The notes under the pieces: model-generated
The model's database searches: none
What the model was told of the DNA's origin: nothing
Seen by the model: only the letters and a program-made list of their open reading frames with translations
Made by a program: the position numbers and the translations under genes
Source of the DNA: Daedaleopsis sinensis
Lineage: Eukaryota > Basidiomycota > Agaricomycetes > Polyporales > Polyporaceae
Assembly: GCA_033807695.1 (NCBI GenBank)
Contig: CM066301.1
Location: forward strand, 4,402,001-4,466,000
Length of the DNA: 64,000 nt
Reading direction: 5' to 3'
Shown here: positions 10,600-22,718 of the stretch, one piece after another
How the letters are laid out: each line of letters begins with the position of its first letter
Position numbering within the stretch: the first letter of the stretch is position 1

Positions 10600-10640
10600 G
10601 ACGGGCAGGGACGGGCAGGGACGGGCAGGGACGGGCAGGG
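10600..10640 (+). repeat. 10-bp GGGACGGGCA repeat before KH copy 2, four copies
   Basis: Runs of GGG spaced by two bases match the G3N2 quadruplex pattern several times over. It lies between the TATAT VNTR and the KH start, probably within the transcribed leader; the other strand is C-rich. Confidence 0.65.
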
Positions 10641-11140
10641 AGAGTACGTGCGAGGACGGGTCTGAGAGCAAGCATGCGGGTCGTCGTCGAGCGTCGCCAG
10701 TCGCAGTCCGTCGCGTCGTCGAGAGCAGAGAGAGAGCGAGTCGGGCAGAGAGCGAGTCGAGCGAGAGCAGCTGGCAAGACCGGGCGCCCGATCTCGATCC
10801 TAGTTCTCGCAACGTCATCTGTGGCTGTGCCTGCGCCTTTGGTTATGGGCGCGACTTGTCTCTCGACCACGACGACCCCCGTGGCAGCCATGCAGCCCTC
10901 GTCGCCGTCGTCGCCAACAGCGAGCTCAATATCTAGGTACGTACCAAGCCTAGGAGCGCCATGTCTCTGCCCTTCCTCCCCCTCCTCACCGTCCACGCTG
11001 CGTTGCCCCAGACACATCTCCTGTCCTGTCCCAAGCCCTCCTCTCCGTCCCAACTCCCAGCAACCCCCTCCGTCTCGTACACTCCCCACGGACACTAAGG
11101 CTCCCTGCTTTGCGATCCTGACCACTCTTATTCTCGAATC

Positions 11141-12527
11141 ATGCCAGAAGCCGACATCACCCGCAAGCGCTCCCGCTCGCCCTCGGACAGCGACCAGCCC
11201 AAACAGAAGCGTGCCAACACAGGCGCCTCGAATGACTCTCACCGCTCGCACCATTCCTCTGCCGTGGCCGGTGACGTGAAGATGGAATCCCGCGCAGACG
11301 ACACCGCTGCCTCTACCCCCGATGCCAAAGGCCATCCCTCTGACGGAGACCGCGTGTCTGCCGACGACTCGCGTGGCGACAGCACCACGACATCTGCAGC
11401 CGCTGGCTCTGCGTCCTCCGCGCCTCCTGCGTCGAACATCCACATGCGTTGCCTCATCGTCACCCAGGACGCGTCGATAATCATCGGCAAGGCTGGCTCT
11501 CACGTCAACGAGATCAGGGAGAAGAGCGGAGCCCGCGTCATGGTCTCCGAGAGCATTCCTGGTAATCCAGAGCGAATCCTCAACGTGAGCGGCCCACTAG
11601 ACGCGGTGTCCAAGGTACGTGTGCATATACTCAGTCCTGCCATGCAAACGCTGACATACCGTATCTAGGCGTTTGGGCTGATAGTACGGAGGATCAACGA
11701 CGAGCCTTTCGACAAGCCATCTGTCCCCGGCAGCCGTGCTGTCACCATCAAGTTCATGATCCCCAACTCCCGTATGGGCTCTGTGATTGGCAAGGGCGGT
11801 ACAAAGATCAAGGAGATCCAGGATGCCAGCGGCGCAAGGCTGAATGCCAGCGAGGGTATGCTCCCCGGCTCTACGGAGGTACGTCCGGCGTCTTCGGTGG
11901 CCAAAGCCATGTCTCAACGCTCGAACGCGCAGCGCCTCCTGAGCGTGTCTGGTGTGGCGGACGCGATTCACATCGCGACCTACTACATTGGCAACATCCT
12001 CATTGAAGCCAACGAGCGTATGCCCGCTTCCAACAACTCGACCTATCGTCCCACGAGCAACTCCAGAAGGCCACCGTACATGGGATCTTCCTACGTTCCC
12101 GGCTACACTGCGGCGGCTGCGCATAATCCCTATGCACCTGCGCCTGGCGCTGGCGCAGCTCCGGCGCCGTCCCAACTCCAGACCCAACAAATCTACATCC
12201 CCAACGACTTGGTCGGGTGTATCATCGGAAAAGGCGGCGCGAAGATCAACGAGATTAGGCATATGAGCGCAAGCCAGATCAAGATCATGGAGCCTGGTGC
12301 CGTGGGCGTGGGCATGAACGGGGCACCGGCGCCCGCAGGCAGCGAAGGCGAGCGGTTGGTCGTTATCACGGGCCAGCCCGCGAACATCCAGATGGCCGTG
12401 CAGCTGTTGTACTCCGTGCGTACTAGTATTTTCTGTCCTCGCGTCGCTATGTGCCTGATCTCGGCACGTATAGCGACTCGAGCAGGAGAAGCAGAAGCAG
12501 CTCCGGCAACAAACGTCGCACGTCTGA
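11141..12527 (+). CDS. Triple-KH poly(C)-binding-type protein, copy 2
   Basis: Exons 11141-11614, 11669-11878, 11933-12415 and 12474-12527; 406 residues, protein identical to copy 1. The only coding difference from copy 1 is synonymous (Gly329 GGC instead of GGT). Intron 3 differs at a few bases but keeps GTGCGT and ATAG. Upstream lie the 28-bp TATAT VNTR and the G-rich 10-bp VNTR, so this copy has the array-type promoter region. Confidence 0.93.
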
Positions 12528-14216
12528 GTACGTAGCGTGAAGGTCGAAGTGGTTTCTTTCGGTCTTGGTCGGCGCTCGTTGCCTCTCGCCGGCGGGCTGC
12601 CGTTCGCATTGGGGCGGGGCGGGCTCAGGGCGGGGCTGTCGCGCGCGATACTCGCGGGGCTCAGGAAGAGAGTAGGTGTCGTGCGCGACGCTACGCTCGC
12701 GGGGCAGCACCAAGTACGTAGCTTAAAGCACGCTTTCGACGTCTCTTCTTCTGGTCTTCGCCCATGCTCGTCGCACCTATCCCCATTGTTCTGTCGCCGT
12801 TTACTCTGTCCGTTAGTGCGCCCGTGGTCGCTGACATTACTGCAAAACACATAGTACATCTCATCCCCTCCCTGTGTAGTACGCTCTCTGCTGCTATCTC
12901 TATATTTAATCCGGAACCCGTTCGCCCATGCCCCTCCCCGTTCTCATGTCTTCGTCGTCTCATGTGCCCTTGCAACTTTTCCATCACCTCTTGTCTCTGC
13001 TTTCCGCTGCGTCGTCAGGGTTCCCATGTTGTTATCGAGTTCGTTCCAATCCATCCATGTTTCTCATGCACATCCCAGTCAGTGTACATGTCTCGGATGA
13101 CCTTGCGCTGCAGAACGCAGGAGTATGCGAGGATCTGCGTGATGCAAGGAGAGCATGAGCGTGGCGTGAACTGTGCAAGGTGCGTCTTCTGCGTATCACA
13201 GCAGATATCTCGCTGACGATTCCAGGTTCACAGCATGCGCACTGCGGGGTCCAGTCGATTCTGAGCGAGCGAGCAGCTGCGCAGCACACGAACCGGGCCC
13301 CGAGACGATGTGCAGGAGTGGACGGATGGCACTTCCGCCCGGCGCACGCCACCTTCGGCGCGCTGAACGAGGTCTGCGTGTGTGCCGAACATCTGCGGCC
13401 GCACCGCCGGCGTCGTGCCCGAGCACTTCAAGACCTTCGCCGCACGCAGGCTCCCCTGTGCGTCCGGCCCTGAGCACATGGTACGCCTACGACAGCCACG
13501 GGTTCCGACGCTCGATGACCACGCACGCACGCGAGTCTTTGGAGTCATCTACTGGTAGCTCAGACATGATCTCACAGTTGCCCGTACACTCAAGGCACTC
13601 GGTCGCGCGATCGTTTCAGGTTGCGCAAATCACACCATGGATTGCTATTGCGGACTTGTACATTACAAGTGTACACGGTCGTCCTCCGTACGTGCCCCTG
13701 GCACTGACTGCCAGGTATCCGCCACCCTCGGAGTCCACTCTCACCCGTGCACCGTGACCTCGCCCGGACCCCAGACCCCAGTATCGCGTCTGCTTCCCTC
13801 CCCTCAGTATCTACAGCGACCCGGCTCGTCCCGGTCTTCAGGTTGCTACCTACTATGTGCTACACATACCCGAACGAAGAAATGGCATTCATTTTTGCTC
13901 GAGCTACGTAACCCCATTGGGCGCGAGGGCGCAGCCTGGCTTACAGCTCTTAGTAGATCATGTCCAAGTCTGAGAAAGGGACGTCAGGAATACGAAGTCG
14001 TGCAGCCAAGAGTATGTCCCACGCACCATCATCCACACGAAACCGTCTACCTGGGCCGAGTCAGTACGTGCGCCGACAGAGACATGCACGCTCGCGAATT
14101 CGTACGTCCGAGTCGATTGCTGTACGCCGGGGGCGGCTCAGCGCTCAGTTCTGACGGCGAGGAAGCTGCTATGAGTACATCTCACTCCGAAGACTGTGAC
14201 AACTTGGATAGCTCAC
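12528..14216. other. U2 region between KH gene and minus-strand unit
   Basis: Equivalent to U1, with the same predicted intron after GTGCAAG at 13179 and the same 49-bp deletion at about 13386, which breaks the open frame present in U3-U6. There is a 3-nt insertion (CGACGC) near 13508. Confidence 0.4.
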
Positions 14217-15719
14217 CTCCGCATCTGTCCAGGACCGGCGAGTGAGCATGCACTGTCCGGTGTTCGACTCGGAATGGACTTGTAGTGCACGCTTCGAGGC
14301 CGCGCGCCGTGAAGCAAATCTCCGGCACGCCAGACACCGCCTCGTGCGATCGAGTCGCAGGTGCTCCGAGCGATACTGGACCGGACAAGATCGTCCTGTG
14401 CACTAACGGCGGTGGTCACTCGCGGCGCACAGAATGGGCACGAGGTTCAGGGCTCACCTCAACGCGCGGGCGTGCACTGCACGGGGGGAGGAATATTCTG
14501 TGACGCAAGTCCGAGGCAGGTACGGCACATTCGCGTTGTCCCGAGTCGACGCGACGGTCATGACAGTGGACACAATCTAGTACATTCGAACATGAGATAT
14601 AAAGTCGATGAAATAAACGTGTGACCTCACCACAGCATGAATGTGCAATTAGACACAGCCGGCCCTGCACTGCTGGATGCCGCAGCCTCGGATATGAATG
14701 CAAACACAGTCGGACAGCGATGTGCGATCTGACAAAGTGAGAGTCAGCATATTGAGATCAAGATCGAGAGCGCGACGTACCGGCAGAGCTAAGTACGGAC
14801 TCGTCTCGCGTGTTACATGAGGTGCAGGTTTGACTGCCTCTGGCGATTTCCGAACAGCGCCACGGGCAGCAGCAAAGCCAGTGTTCTGCAGCGAATGTGT
14901 GACTCGTCAGTGCCATTGACACATGCGTGCAAGGTGTACTCACTCGTTCGGAGATCTCCAGCCAGAGCGTAACACTGTGAACCTCGGAGCCGGATGTCTG
15001 TGCAGATCAACGAAGTCAGTGCCATCTCATTTGGGCGAGGAGCGAGGAGCTACAACGTACGCGACAGAGCGGGTTCGAACTAGCTGAGGGATCGTCGCCA
15101 ACGAGAGTTACCCATCTAGTGAGTCTTGAATGAGCGATAGAAGTCCATAATAGTCACGGATATACTCACCACGATGACTACGAGAAGTGCGGAGCTCATC
15201 CGGCAGTGTAGAAGCTTGCTAGAACGTCAGGATATCATAGATATCGCGTTCGGATAGCAATGCGATCATCTAGGGAAGTAGAGATACAAGAGTCAGCACA
15301 TCGTGGTCTATAAACAATAAACGGAGACGTACCTGGGCCATCCCCGCATGGCATAGTTGTGTCGTCGACCAAGCGATAGTACTCGGACGGCGCCGGTTGT
15401 AGCCTGATAGTATGAACTAGCATCAGATATAGAGCTCGCAGTCAATGTGTAGACTCACCGGAGTGCTGCCGCAAAACGTACAGTCGTCTGAGCGACGGGA
15501 TGACGAGCTCGAAGCCGGCAGGGATCCATTCTGAAGAAGAAGTGAAAGTCAGCATTCACTGGAGCATCACAGTATAAGAACCAATCGAAGACGTAGACGT
15601 ACCGTCGTCGCATAGCGTCGTCGCTGTGTCGATCGGTGAGCGAGGGAGATCAGTCTGGAGGGGAGGGGAGGGGAGAGGAGGGGAAAGGAGGGGAGAGGCG
15701 AGGGGATGAGGGGGGATGG
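14217..15719 (-). other. U2 minus-strand spliced unit, short ORF truncated
   Basis: Same TATA and splice sites as U1. From ATG 15613-15611 the joined frame meets a TGA at 15237-15235 because of extra bases in the fourth exon (CTATGATAT), shortening the product. The fifth exon is 7 nt shorter than in U1. Exons from about 14.5 kb belong to the sequence class shared by U2-U5. Confidence 0.45.
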
Positions 15720-15745
15720 CTCAGCAGCTCACGTCTCCCTGTCCC

Positions 15746-15752
15746 ATTTATA
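15746..15752 (-). promoter_or_regulatory. TATA box of U2 minus-strand unit
   Basis: TATAAAT on the minus strand, with a downstream CT-rich tract that is longer than in U1. Confidence 0.55.
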
Positions 15753-17926
15753 CGCTCACGAGGGGGTCCGTGCGTGAGTTCTTGCCAGATTTCTCCCAGT
15801 CGCACGCCACCCACTTACGCAAGCACCGAAGAAGAATCGGACACCGGGCCTGCTCGGCCAACCACAGCACGACACGAGAGGCTGGGCGCGGTCGTTGGAA
15901 CATCCATGCGGATAAAGTCGATTCCTGACGTCCGCTGCACGCGAGAGGCGTTAGCGTGGGATGCCGTGCGTTGTTCGCGTCCATGAATGAGCGCTCGGGT
16001 TGCGATCGGTGCAAATTTCTGGGGCCTGGCCGTCGTAGATTGTTCCAGGCGAGGGACGAGGAGCAGGAAGCGGATTGGGATAAGAAAGCACACAGTGTTG
16101 CGTGAGTTGCCCTGACATGGACTGCAAAAGCTTGCCATACTATAGAAGTGATGTCATAGCATGATACTTGCTGCCTACTGTATTGTTGAGTCAGATGCAA
16201 GCTGTGGATATTGCAGCGCACTGCCGAAAACACGTAGAATGAGCAAACGAAGCTTTAAGCTTGCTCGAGACACGCACTGCATAAGCAATCCTGCATGGAG
16301 ATGCGAAAAAATCGTCAGCATCGCAGGTTTAGAAGAGCGGATGCGGACTGCTCACCCTCGAATATCTATTTCTCGGAATTCTGGCTGTGGCGCAGATTCG
16401 GCGGTGCATTGGATGAGTGCCGGAAACGGAAATGAGAGCGCCGGCGCACGCGTCTCGTTCAAGTCCGAGATGCCCGCTGTCTTCGCATGGCCTGCCCTTC
16501 GCCGCCTCTCCTTCTCGGATCCAATCCTGTAAATCGCTGACGACATACCTGCTAATCATAACGGCGACCCGTCTCCCTGTCGGCCTGTCCCAGCCACCGG
16601 TGAGGCTGCACCTACGCTGCTCAGGCTCACTGTTCACTGTCGTAGTTGAGCTTTGATTTGAGCTGTTGACTTGAGCGACTATCTACTCATTCGAGACGGC
16701 GCCGGATCCAGAGACGAGCTCCACGTCGCTCTCCCTCAATACTTCGACTGCACTGGGAGGTGATGATGGTCCAGCAACGCTTGACTGGGTGGCGCCGACC
16801 TGCTTCCGGAACTTCCGCTCGGGGACAGGGTCTGCGGCCGCTGCTGCCCGATGAATGTTCGAGCTCGGAAGAGCAATACCCTTCTCTATTTCCGTGTCCC
16901 GCCACCTGCCCGTTCTCGACAGCTCCTCCTGAGCGACAGCGGCGCGTCCGCCGCCGCCAGTGATACAACTCTGATACCCTGCTCTTCTCGCACAATTCGA
17001 GTGGTGCACAGACTCGGAGGGGTCGGCGGGCACAGGACGTCAGAGGAGGGACGACCAGCACGATTCGGACGGTCCGGCGAGACGAGCCGCAAGCACGCGG
17101 TGCGCGATGGACAGCCCACCTCCGAGTCGCATCCGCGATCATGTAAGCCGTCTGCGCCGTGGGTTTAGGTCCAGAACCTCAGGCCTCAGGGACGCACCCG
17201 AGCCGAACAGGACTTCTCGGGGTACGGTATCCACATGTTCACCGCCCGTCTTTCTCTGCGTGTGCTCACGTCCCCACAGTTGCAGGTTTATGTCCACAAG
17301 ACACCCGACGGCGGGGGCGGAGCACTGAGATGATACAGCGAGCAGCCTTGAGAGGACGGGCTGCAAAGTGTGCACGCGTGCCCGGTGCTCCTGTGGACGC
17401 CCCGCGGCGAACCACCCTCTGCGAAGCGACGCTGGGAAGCGTCTCAATATCTCACGTATTCGGCCAGCGACGCACCAGAAACAGGCATGATCATTGCGTG
17501 TATACACAGCGACTATCCACAGCTCAACAGCTGTCAGCGCGAGCGCGGGCGCGGGCCACGGAGGGCGCCGACCCGGTCGCACAGAGCGCGTCCGGAGCCC
17601 TCCTCCTCCTCCTCCTCCCTCCTCCCCCCATGCTCCCCTCCCCCATGCTGCACGACGAACGCGTCCCCCCTTCCCCTCGAACGCACCCTCGCCGCCCCCG
17701 ACAGCGCACTCCCCCACGCTCTCCAGACGACACGACACCACGCCGCACTCCCCTTGACGTGCTCTGGGGACTGCGTTGTGCACGGTACGTCTGTCGCCGG
17801 GGGAGAGCGCGGCCACGGCCAGCACTAACTCTTCTCCCCTCTCCCCTCCCCCTGCTCTCCAGCGACGCATCAGACCGGCTCGGGCTCGCCGTTTCGACGC
17901 GCCGTGTCGCATCGAGCATCGACTCG
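15753..17926. other. U2 region between minus-strand promoter and second plus-strand gene
   Basis: As in U1. The 123-codon frame is 16161-16532. The CTC run near 17600 is 6 nt longer than in U1. Confidence 0.4.
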
Positions 17927-19745
17927 ATGCACGTCGAGACTCGAGCTGACGACGAGCCTCCCTGCGACGCGACGCCGGGGATCTCGCAGGCGTCGAGCTC
18001 GCCAGTCTCGCGGCAAACGTGTCGTCCTCGGGCTCTCGCGCCGGGACAGCACTAGAAAGTGCCACAGCCATCCGCCTGCGACTCGACTCGGAAGTCGGTG
18101 TCTCGCAGACGAGGCCTCAGGCGGGCACGGGCGCGTCGCGTCGCGTCGAAAGACGTGTCATTGCGGACGCTCATACACGCGATGGTACGTACATTTCCAT
18201 TTCTGCGAACGAGCTCGCCGGGACTGACTGTACTCACGCCCCAGATAGACTGTGCAGGTGGCGTTATCGAGCGCGTCCTCGATCTCTGCCGGCGTGAAGA
18301 GCGATGCGTGCTGTGTGCGCGGTGAGTATGAGTCTGTCGACGATAGCCCGGCACGTACTCACGTACCAGCAGCGTCGTGTTCCAGAGCGCGTTCACCCAC
18401 CGCGACGACGCGACGGCGGCGTGCCGGCCGGGAGCTCGCGTTCTCGACGCGCGACACGACATCGCCGCCCTCTTCGCTGTTGGCGGGCGAGATCCAGCCG
18501 TCTCGACATGCTCCGGACGTGCACGGTGGCCATGGCAGAGGTGAGTTCCTGTACAGTCTCGGGGCATGCGTCAGTGGCTGACCTCAATGAGCTCTACAGT
18601 CTCCTACCGCTGCGGATCGGCAGTGCATTCTTCGGACGTCAGCACGCCCGGCGGAAAGAAGACGGACCTTCGTGAGCCGACGGAAGGCGCGGCGGACAGT
18701 CGCGCACCTCCTGCGATGGGATCTCGCGCCTCCATCGCGTTCCCATGATGGCGGGACCTACCGTGGGGTTTGGAACGTCTGAATCCGTGGCAGGTACGCT
18801 CCGGAGCTCGTCTCGAAGAATGGCGCTTACCTCCTTTGTTCACTTAGCGTGCCGGCGCGCGAGCGTGGCTCGCATCCGCCAGTCTGGAGAGTTGCGACTC
18901 GGAGCCGGCTGAGCATCCGGGGAGCTTGGCGGCGCAAGGAGGACGCGTCGATGTCCGCGTGCCTTACCAAGATGCCTGCAGTCGAGTGTGGCGTCGGCGG
19001 GTGAAGGGAGCGCGTGCGGTCGAGGGCGTGGGGCTGAGGTGAGTCGTTTGACGTTCACCGGGACTCGGGCGGATGGCTGCGAGCCGTCTCGAGAGGTGTG
19101 GCGGGAGCTGACGTTCACCGCCGTCAGTAGCTCGCCTAAGCGTTGGCCGCAGAGCTGCTCCTCAGCAGCACGCTCGTGGGCCGTCCGACGACGTGGGCGA
19201 CGCTCTCGCGCTGATTCGCATCGCGACGGGTGCTGTCCGGCGGTCCTCCAGGATGCTGCACAGAGGTCGGGTCTGTTGGCATCGAAGGTGAGTACACTGG
19301 AACGTCGTGTGCGGCGTGGGATCGTACTCATGTTCCGGGGTCTTCTAGCACGCCGGCGGGGATGGCCCGAGTGGCTCGGACGACGCGAGTATCCGAGGAG
19401 ATCGGGGACTCAAGTCGTCGAGCGGCGGCAGGGATCGAGAGAGTGGCGAGAGCGGGGAAGGCGGTAGCATCCTGGCTGGCGGTGCTTACGTGTCAGCCGG
19501 CTGATGATGGCTGCAGAATCGGAGAGCGCGGGACGGCGAAGAAGGGTGAGTGACACGTTGCGAATCGCGAGTTGTACTCACCTAACTTGGCACACGAGAT
19601 TGCACTTACTATTTCGGCTCTTCTAGCACGCTGGCGGGCGGGCGGCGACGACGCGGATCTCCGGGGACGCGGATCCGTGCCTGAGAGCGGGGAGCGGGGA
19701 GTGGCGGGAGGCGGATCAGGGTTCGTGAGCGAGTGCGGTGAGTGA
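17927..19745 (+). pseudogene. Second plus-strand gene in U2, two stops
   Basis: A TAG at 18053-18055 interrupts the first coding exon (CACTAG where others have CACTGG), and a TGA at 18746-18748 the fourth (TTCCCATGA). The second intron ends CGTGTTCCAG, longer than in U1 and U5, yet the acceptor is kept. Confidence 0.4.
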
Positions 19746-20636
19746 GAGCGTTTGGAATGGCGGGGTTTTCGCACGTGGTCGGAGTCAGATGGCGTTTTTC
19801 GTCTGTCGCGGCTAGAGCGGCGGTAGGAGGACTGGCGGCGGGGAGTGCGAGGGTGGCGGGGAGTGCGAGGACGGCGGGGGCGGAAGTATGCGAGGGTGGC
19901 GCGGGCGCAGCGGAAAACGAGGGTGAGTACAGTTAGTCGCGATTTGACAAGACGAGGATTGACTTACGAGCGCGGTTCTCCGAGTGCGCTGGCGCGCGGA
20001 CGGCGGTATGCTTCCCGGAGCAGGCGTCGACGTCTGCGGGGACGATGGGTGCAGCCTGGACGAGTACGGCGGAAGGATGTGAGGATGGCGCGGGCGCAGC
20101 GGCAAACGAGGGTGAGTACAGTTAGTCGCGATTTCACAGCACGAGAACAGACTTACGAGCGTGATTCTGTGAGCTGTCGCGCGGGCACCCTCGGAGCACG
20201 CGAGTATTATAGGCGCGACTGGAATCAGTCGAGCTGAGTTGGGCGGGCGAGTACGGCGTGGGCGGAGTCGAAATGCGAAGGGGACGGAAGCGGAGGTGAG
20301 TGGGATGTGTTTTGAGGGCTGAAGGGGCGCGGCAGCCAGGATCCGGGCGGGCTAGAGGACGTATGCGGTGAGTGAGAGTGAGATTCGCACCTGATGAGTT
20401 GTGAGCAGGTGAGTAGACGGTTTCGAGTGTACGCACTGTGAATATATGCGCACGTATGCTTGCACGAGAGCTGCGAGAGCGGAAGAACAAACGCACCTGG
20501 AGGTACGTATCTGTATCGCAGGAGCGACGTGTGTGGCAGCGGAAGAGCACGAGGGACGGAGAGCGGGAGGAGGCAGCGGAAGAGCACGAGGGACAGAGAG
20601 CAGGAGCACGCACAGGACAGAGGTACGCCCCCGCCC
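19746..20636 (+). repeat. U2 spacer with 189-bp exon-intron duplication
   Basis: GCGGAAGTAT at 19879 and its second copy (GCGGAAGGAT) at 20068. There is also a 16-bp local duplication of GAGTGCGAGG-type sequence near 19845. GCAGCGGAAGAGCAC is present twice. Confidence 0.6.
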
Positions 20637-20738
20637 AGTCTATATCCCTAGACCAGCACAGTGCAGCTTATATCCCTGGATTAGCACAGTGCAGCCTATA
20701 TCCCTGGAATCGCACAGTGCAGCCTATATCCCCGGATT
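20637..20738 (+). repeat. 28-bp TATAT VNTR before KH copy 3, about 3.6 copies
   Basis: Three full copies plus the leading diverged copy, the most expanded state in the window together with that before copy 4. Confidence 0.65.
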
Positions 20739-20810
20739 AGCACATAAGGCCAGCGATCCGCACGGCTCGTTGCACGCCCTCGAGGGGACAGAGGGGACGG
20801 GCGTCTAGAG

Positions 20811-20851
20811 GACGGGCAGGGACGGGCAGGGACGGGCAGGGACGGGCAGGG
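20811..20851 (+). repeat. 10-bp GGGACGGGCA repeat before KH copy 3, four copies
   Basis: Four copies, same position in the leader as before copy 2. Confidence 0.65.
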
Positions 20852-21331
20852 AGAGTGCGGCGGGGTGCGAGGACGAGGCTGAGAGCAAGCATGCGGGTCG
20901 TCGTCGAGCGTCGCCGCCTCGCGTCGTGGTCGTCGAGAGCAGAGAGAGAGCGAGTCGAGCGAGAGCAGCTGGCAAGACTGGGCGCCCGATCTCGATCCTA
21001 GTTCTCGCAACGTCATCTGTGGCTGTGCCTGCGCCTTTGGTTATGGGCGCGACTTGTCTCTCGACCACGACGACCCCCGTGGCAGCCATGCAGCCCTCGT
21101 CGCCGTCGTCGCCAACAGCGAGCTCAAGGTACGTACCAGCCTAGGAGCGCCATGTCTCTGCCCTTCCTCCCCCTCCTCACCGTCCACGCTGCGTTGCCCC
21201 AGACACATCTCCTGTCCTGTCCCAAGCCCTCCTCTCCGTCCCAACTCCCAGCAACCCCCTCCGTCTCGTACACTCCCCACGGACACTAAGGCTCCCTGCT
21301 TTGCGATCCTGACCACTCTTATTCTCGAATC

Positions 21332-22718
21332 ATGCCAGAAGCCGACATCACCCGCAAGCGCTCCCGCTCGCCCTCGGACAGCGACCAGCCCAAACAGAAG
21401 CGTGCCAACACAGGCGCCTCGAATGACTCTCACCGCTCGCACCATTCCTCTGCCGTGGCCGGTGACGTGAAGATGGAATCCCGCGCAGACGACACCGCTG
21501 CCTCTACCCCCGATGCCAAAGGCCATCCCTCTGACGGAGACCGCGTGTCTGCCGACGACTCGCGTGGCGACAGCACCACGACATCTGCAGCCGCTGGCTC
21601 TGCGTCCTCCGCGCCTCCTGCGTCGAACATCCACATGCGTTGCCTCATCGTCACCCAGGACGCGTCGATAATCATCGGCAAGGCTGGCTCTCACGTCAAC
21701 GAGATCAGGGAGAAGAGCGGAGCCCGCGTCATGGTCTCCGAGAGCATTCCTGGTAATCCAGAGCGAATCCTCAACGTGAGCGGCCCACTAGACGCGGTGT
21801 CCAAGGTACGTGTGCATATACTCAGTCCTGTCATGCAAACGCTGACATACCGTATCTAGGCGTTTGGGCTGATAGTACGGAGGATCAACGACGAGCCTTT
21901 CGACAAGCCATCTGTCCCCGGCAGCCGTGCTGTCACCATCAAGTTCATGATCCCCAATTCCCGTATGGGCTCTGTGATTGGCAAGGGCGGTACAAAGATC
22001 AAGGAGATCCAGGATGCCAGCGGCGCAAGGCTGAATGCCAGCGAGGGTATGCTCCCCGGCTCTACGGAGGTACGTCCGGCGTCTTCGGTGGCCAAAGCCA
22101 TGTCTCAACGCTCGAACGCGCAGCGCCTCCTGAGCGTGTCTGGTGTGGCGGACGCGATTCACATCGCGACCTACTACATTGGCAACATCCTCATTGAAGC
22201 CAACGAGCGTATGCCCGCTTCCAACAACTCGACCTATCGTCCCACGAGCAACTCCAGAAGGCCACCGTACATGGGATCTTCCTACGTTCCCGGCTACACT
22301 GCGGCGGCTGCGCATAATCCCTATGCACCTGCGCCTGGCGCTGGTGCAGCTCCGGCGCCGTCCCAACTCCAGACCCAACAAATCTACATCCCCAACGACT
22401 TGGTCGGGTGTATCATCGGAAAAGGTGGCGCGAAGATCAACGAGATTAGGCATATGAGCGCAAGCCAGATCAAGATCATGGAGCCTGGTGCCGTGGGCGT
22501 GGGCATGAACGGGGCACCGGCGCCCGCAGGCAGCGAAGGCGAGCGGTTGGTCGTTATCACGGGCCAGCCCGCGAACATCCAGATGGCCGTGCAGCTGTTG
22601 TACTCCGTGCGTACTAGTATTTTCTGTCTTCGCGTCGCTATGTGCCTGATCTCGGCACGTATAGCGACTCGAGCAGGAGAAGCAGAAGCAGCTCCGGCAA
22701 CAAACGTCGCACGTCTGA
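21332..22718 (+). CDS. Triple-KH poly(C)-binding-type protein, copy 3
   Basis: Exons 21332-21805, 21860-22069, 22124-22606 and 22665-22718; 406 residues, identical protein. Synonymous changes against copy 1 are Asn191 AAT and Gly302 GGT. Intron 1 carries a private C-to-T shared with copy 4. Its leader lacks the ATATCTAG segment just before the leader-intron donor that copies 1, 2, 6 and 7 have. Confidence 0.93.

Larger units (their letters stand above)
672..10837 (+). repeat. Tandem array unit U1 (10,166 bp)
   Basis: First complete unit, bounded by TTTGGTTATGGGCGC at both ends. It carries intact KH copy 1, the minus-strand spliced unit and a frameshifted second plus-strand gene. It differs from the rest at its left edge: two extra bases (GCGCGCGACTTG) and a diverged stretch at 727-760. 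It shares a 49-bp deletion at about 3223 with U2, and the minus-strand sequence class with U6. Confidence 0.95.
10838..21035 (+). repeat. Tandem array unit U2 (10,198 bp)
   Basis: Second unit. Its left part matches U1 (same 49-bp deletion at about 13386), while its right part from about 18.3 kb matches U3 and U4, including a shared TGA at 18746-18748. It therefore looks like a recombinant between the two types. Confidence 0.95.

Noticed and set aside
15060..15085. GGGTTCGAACT resembling a tRNA B box in U2
   Set aside because: Present only in U2, no A box or cloverleaf around it; explained by local substitutions in a minus-strand exon.
20811..20851. CRISPR-like direct repeats (10-bp and 28-bp arrays)
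   Set aside because: Repeats are contiguous without unique spacers, in eukaryotic DNA; they are minisatellites.
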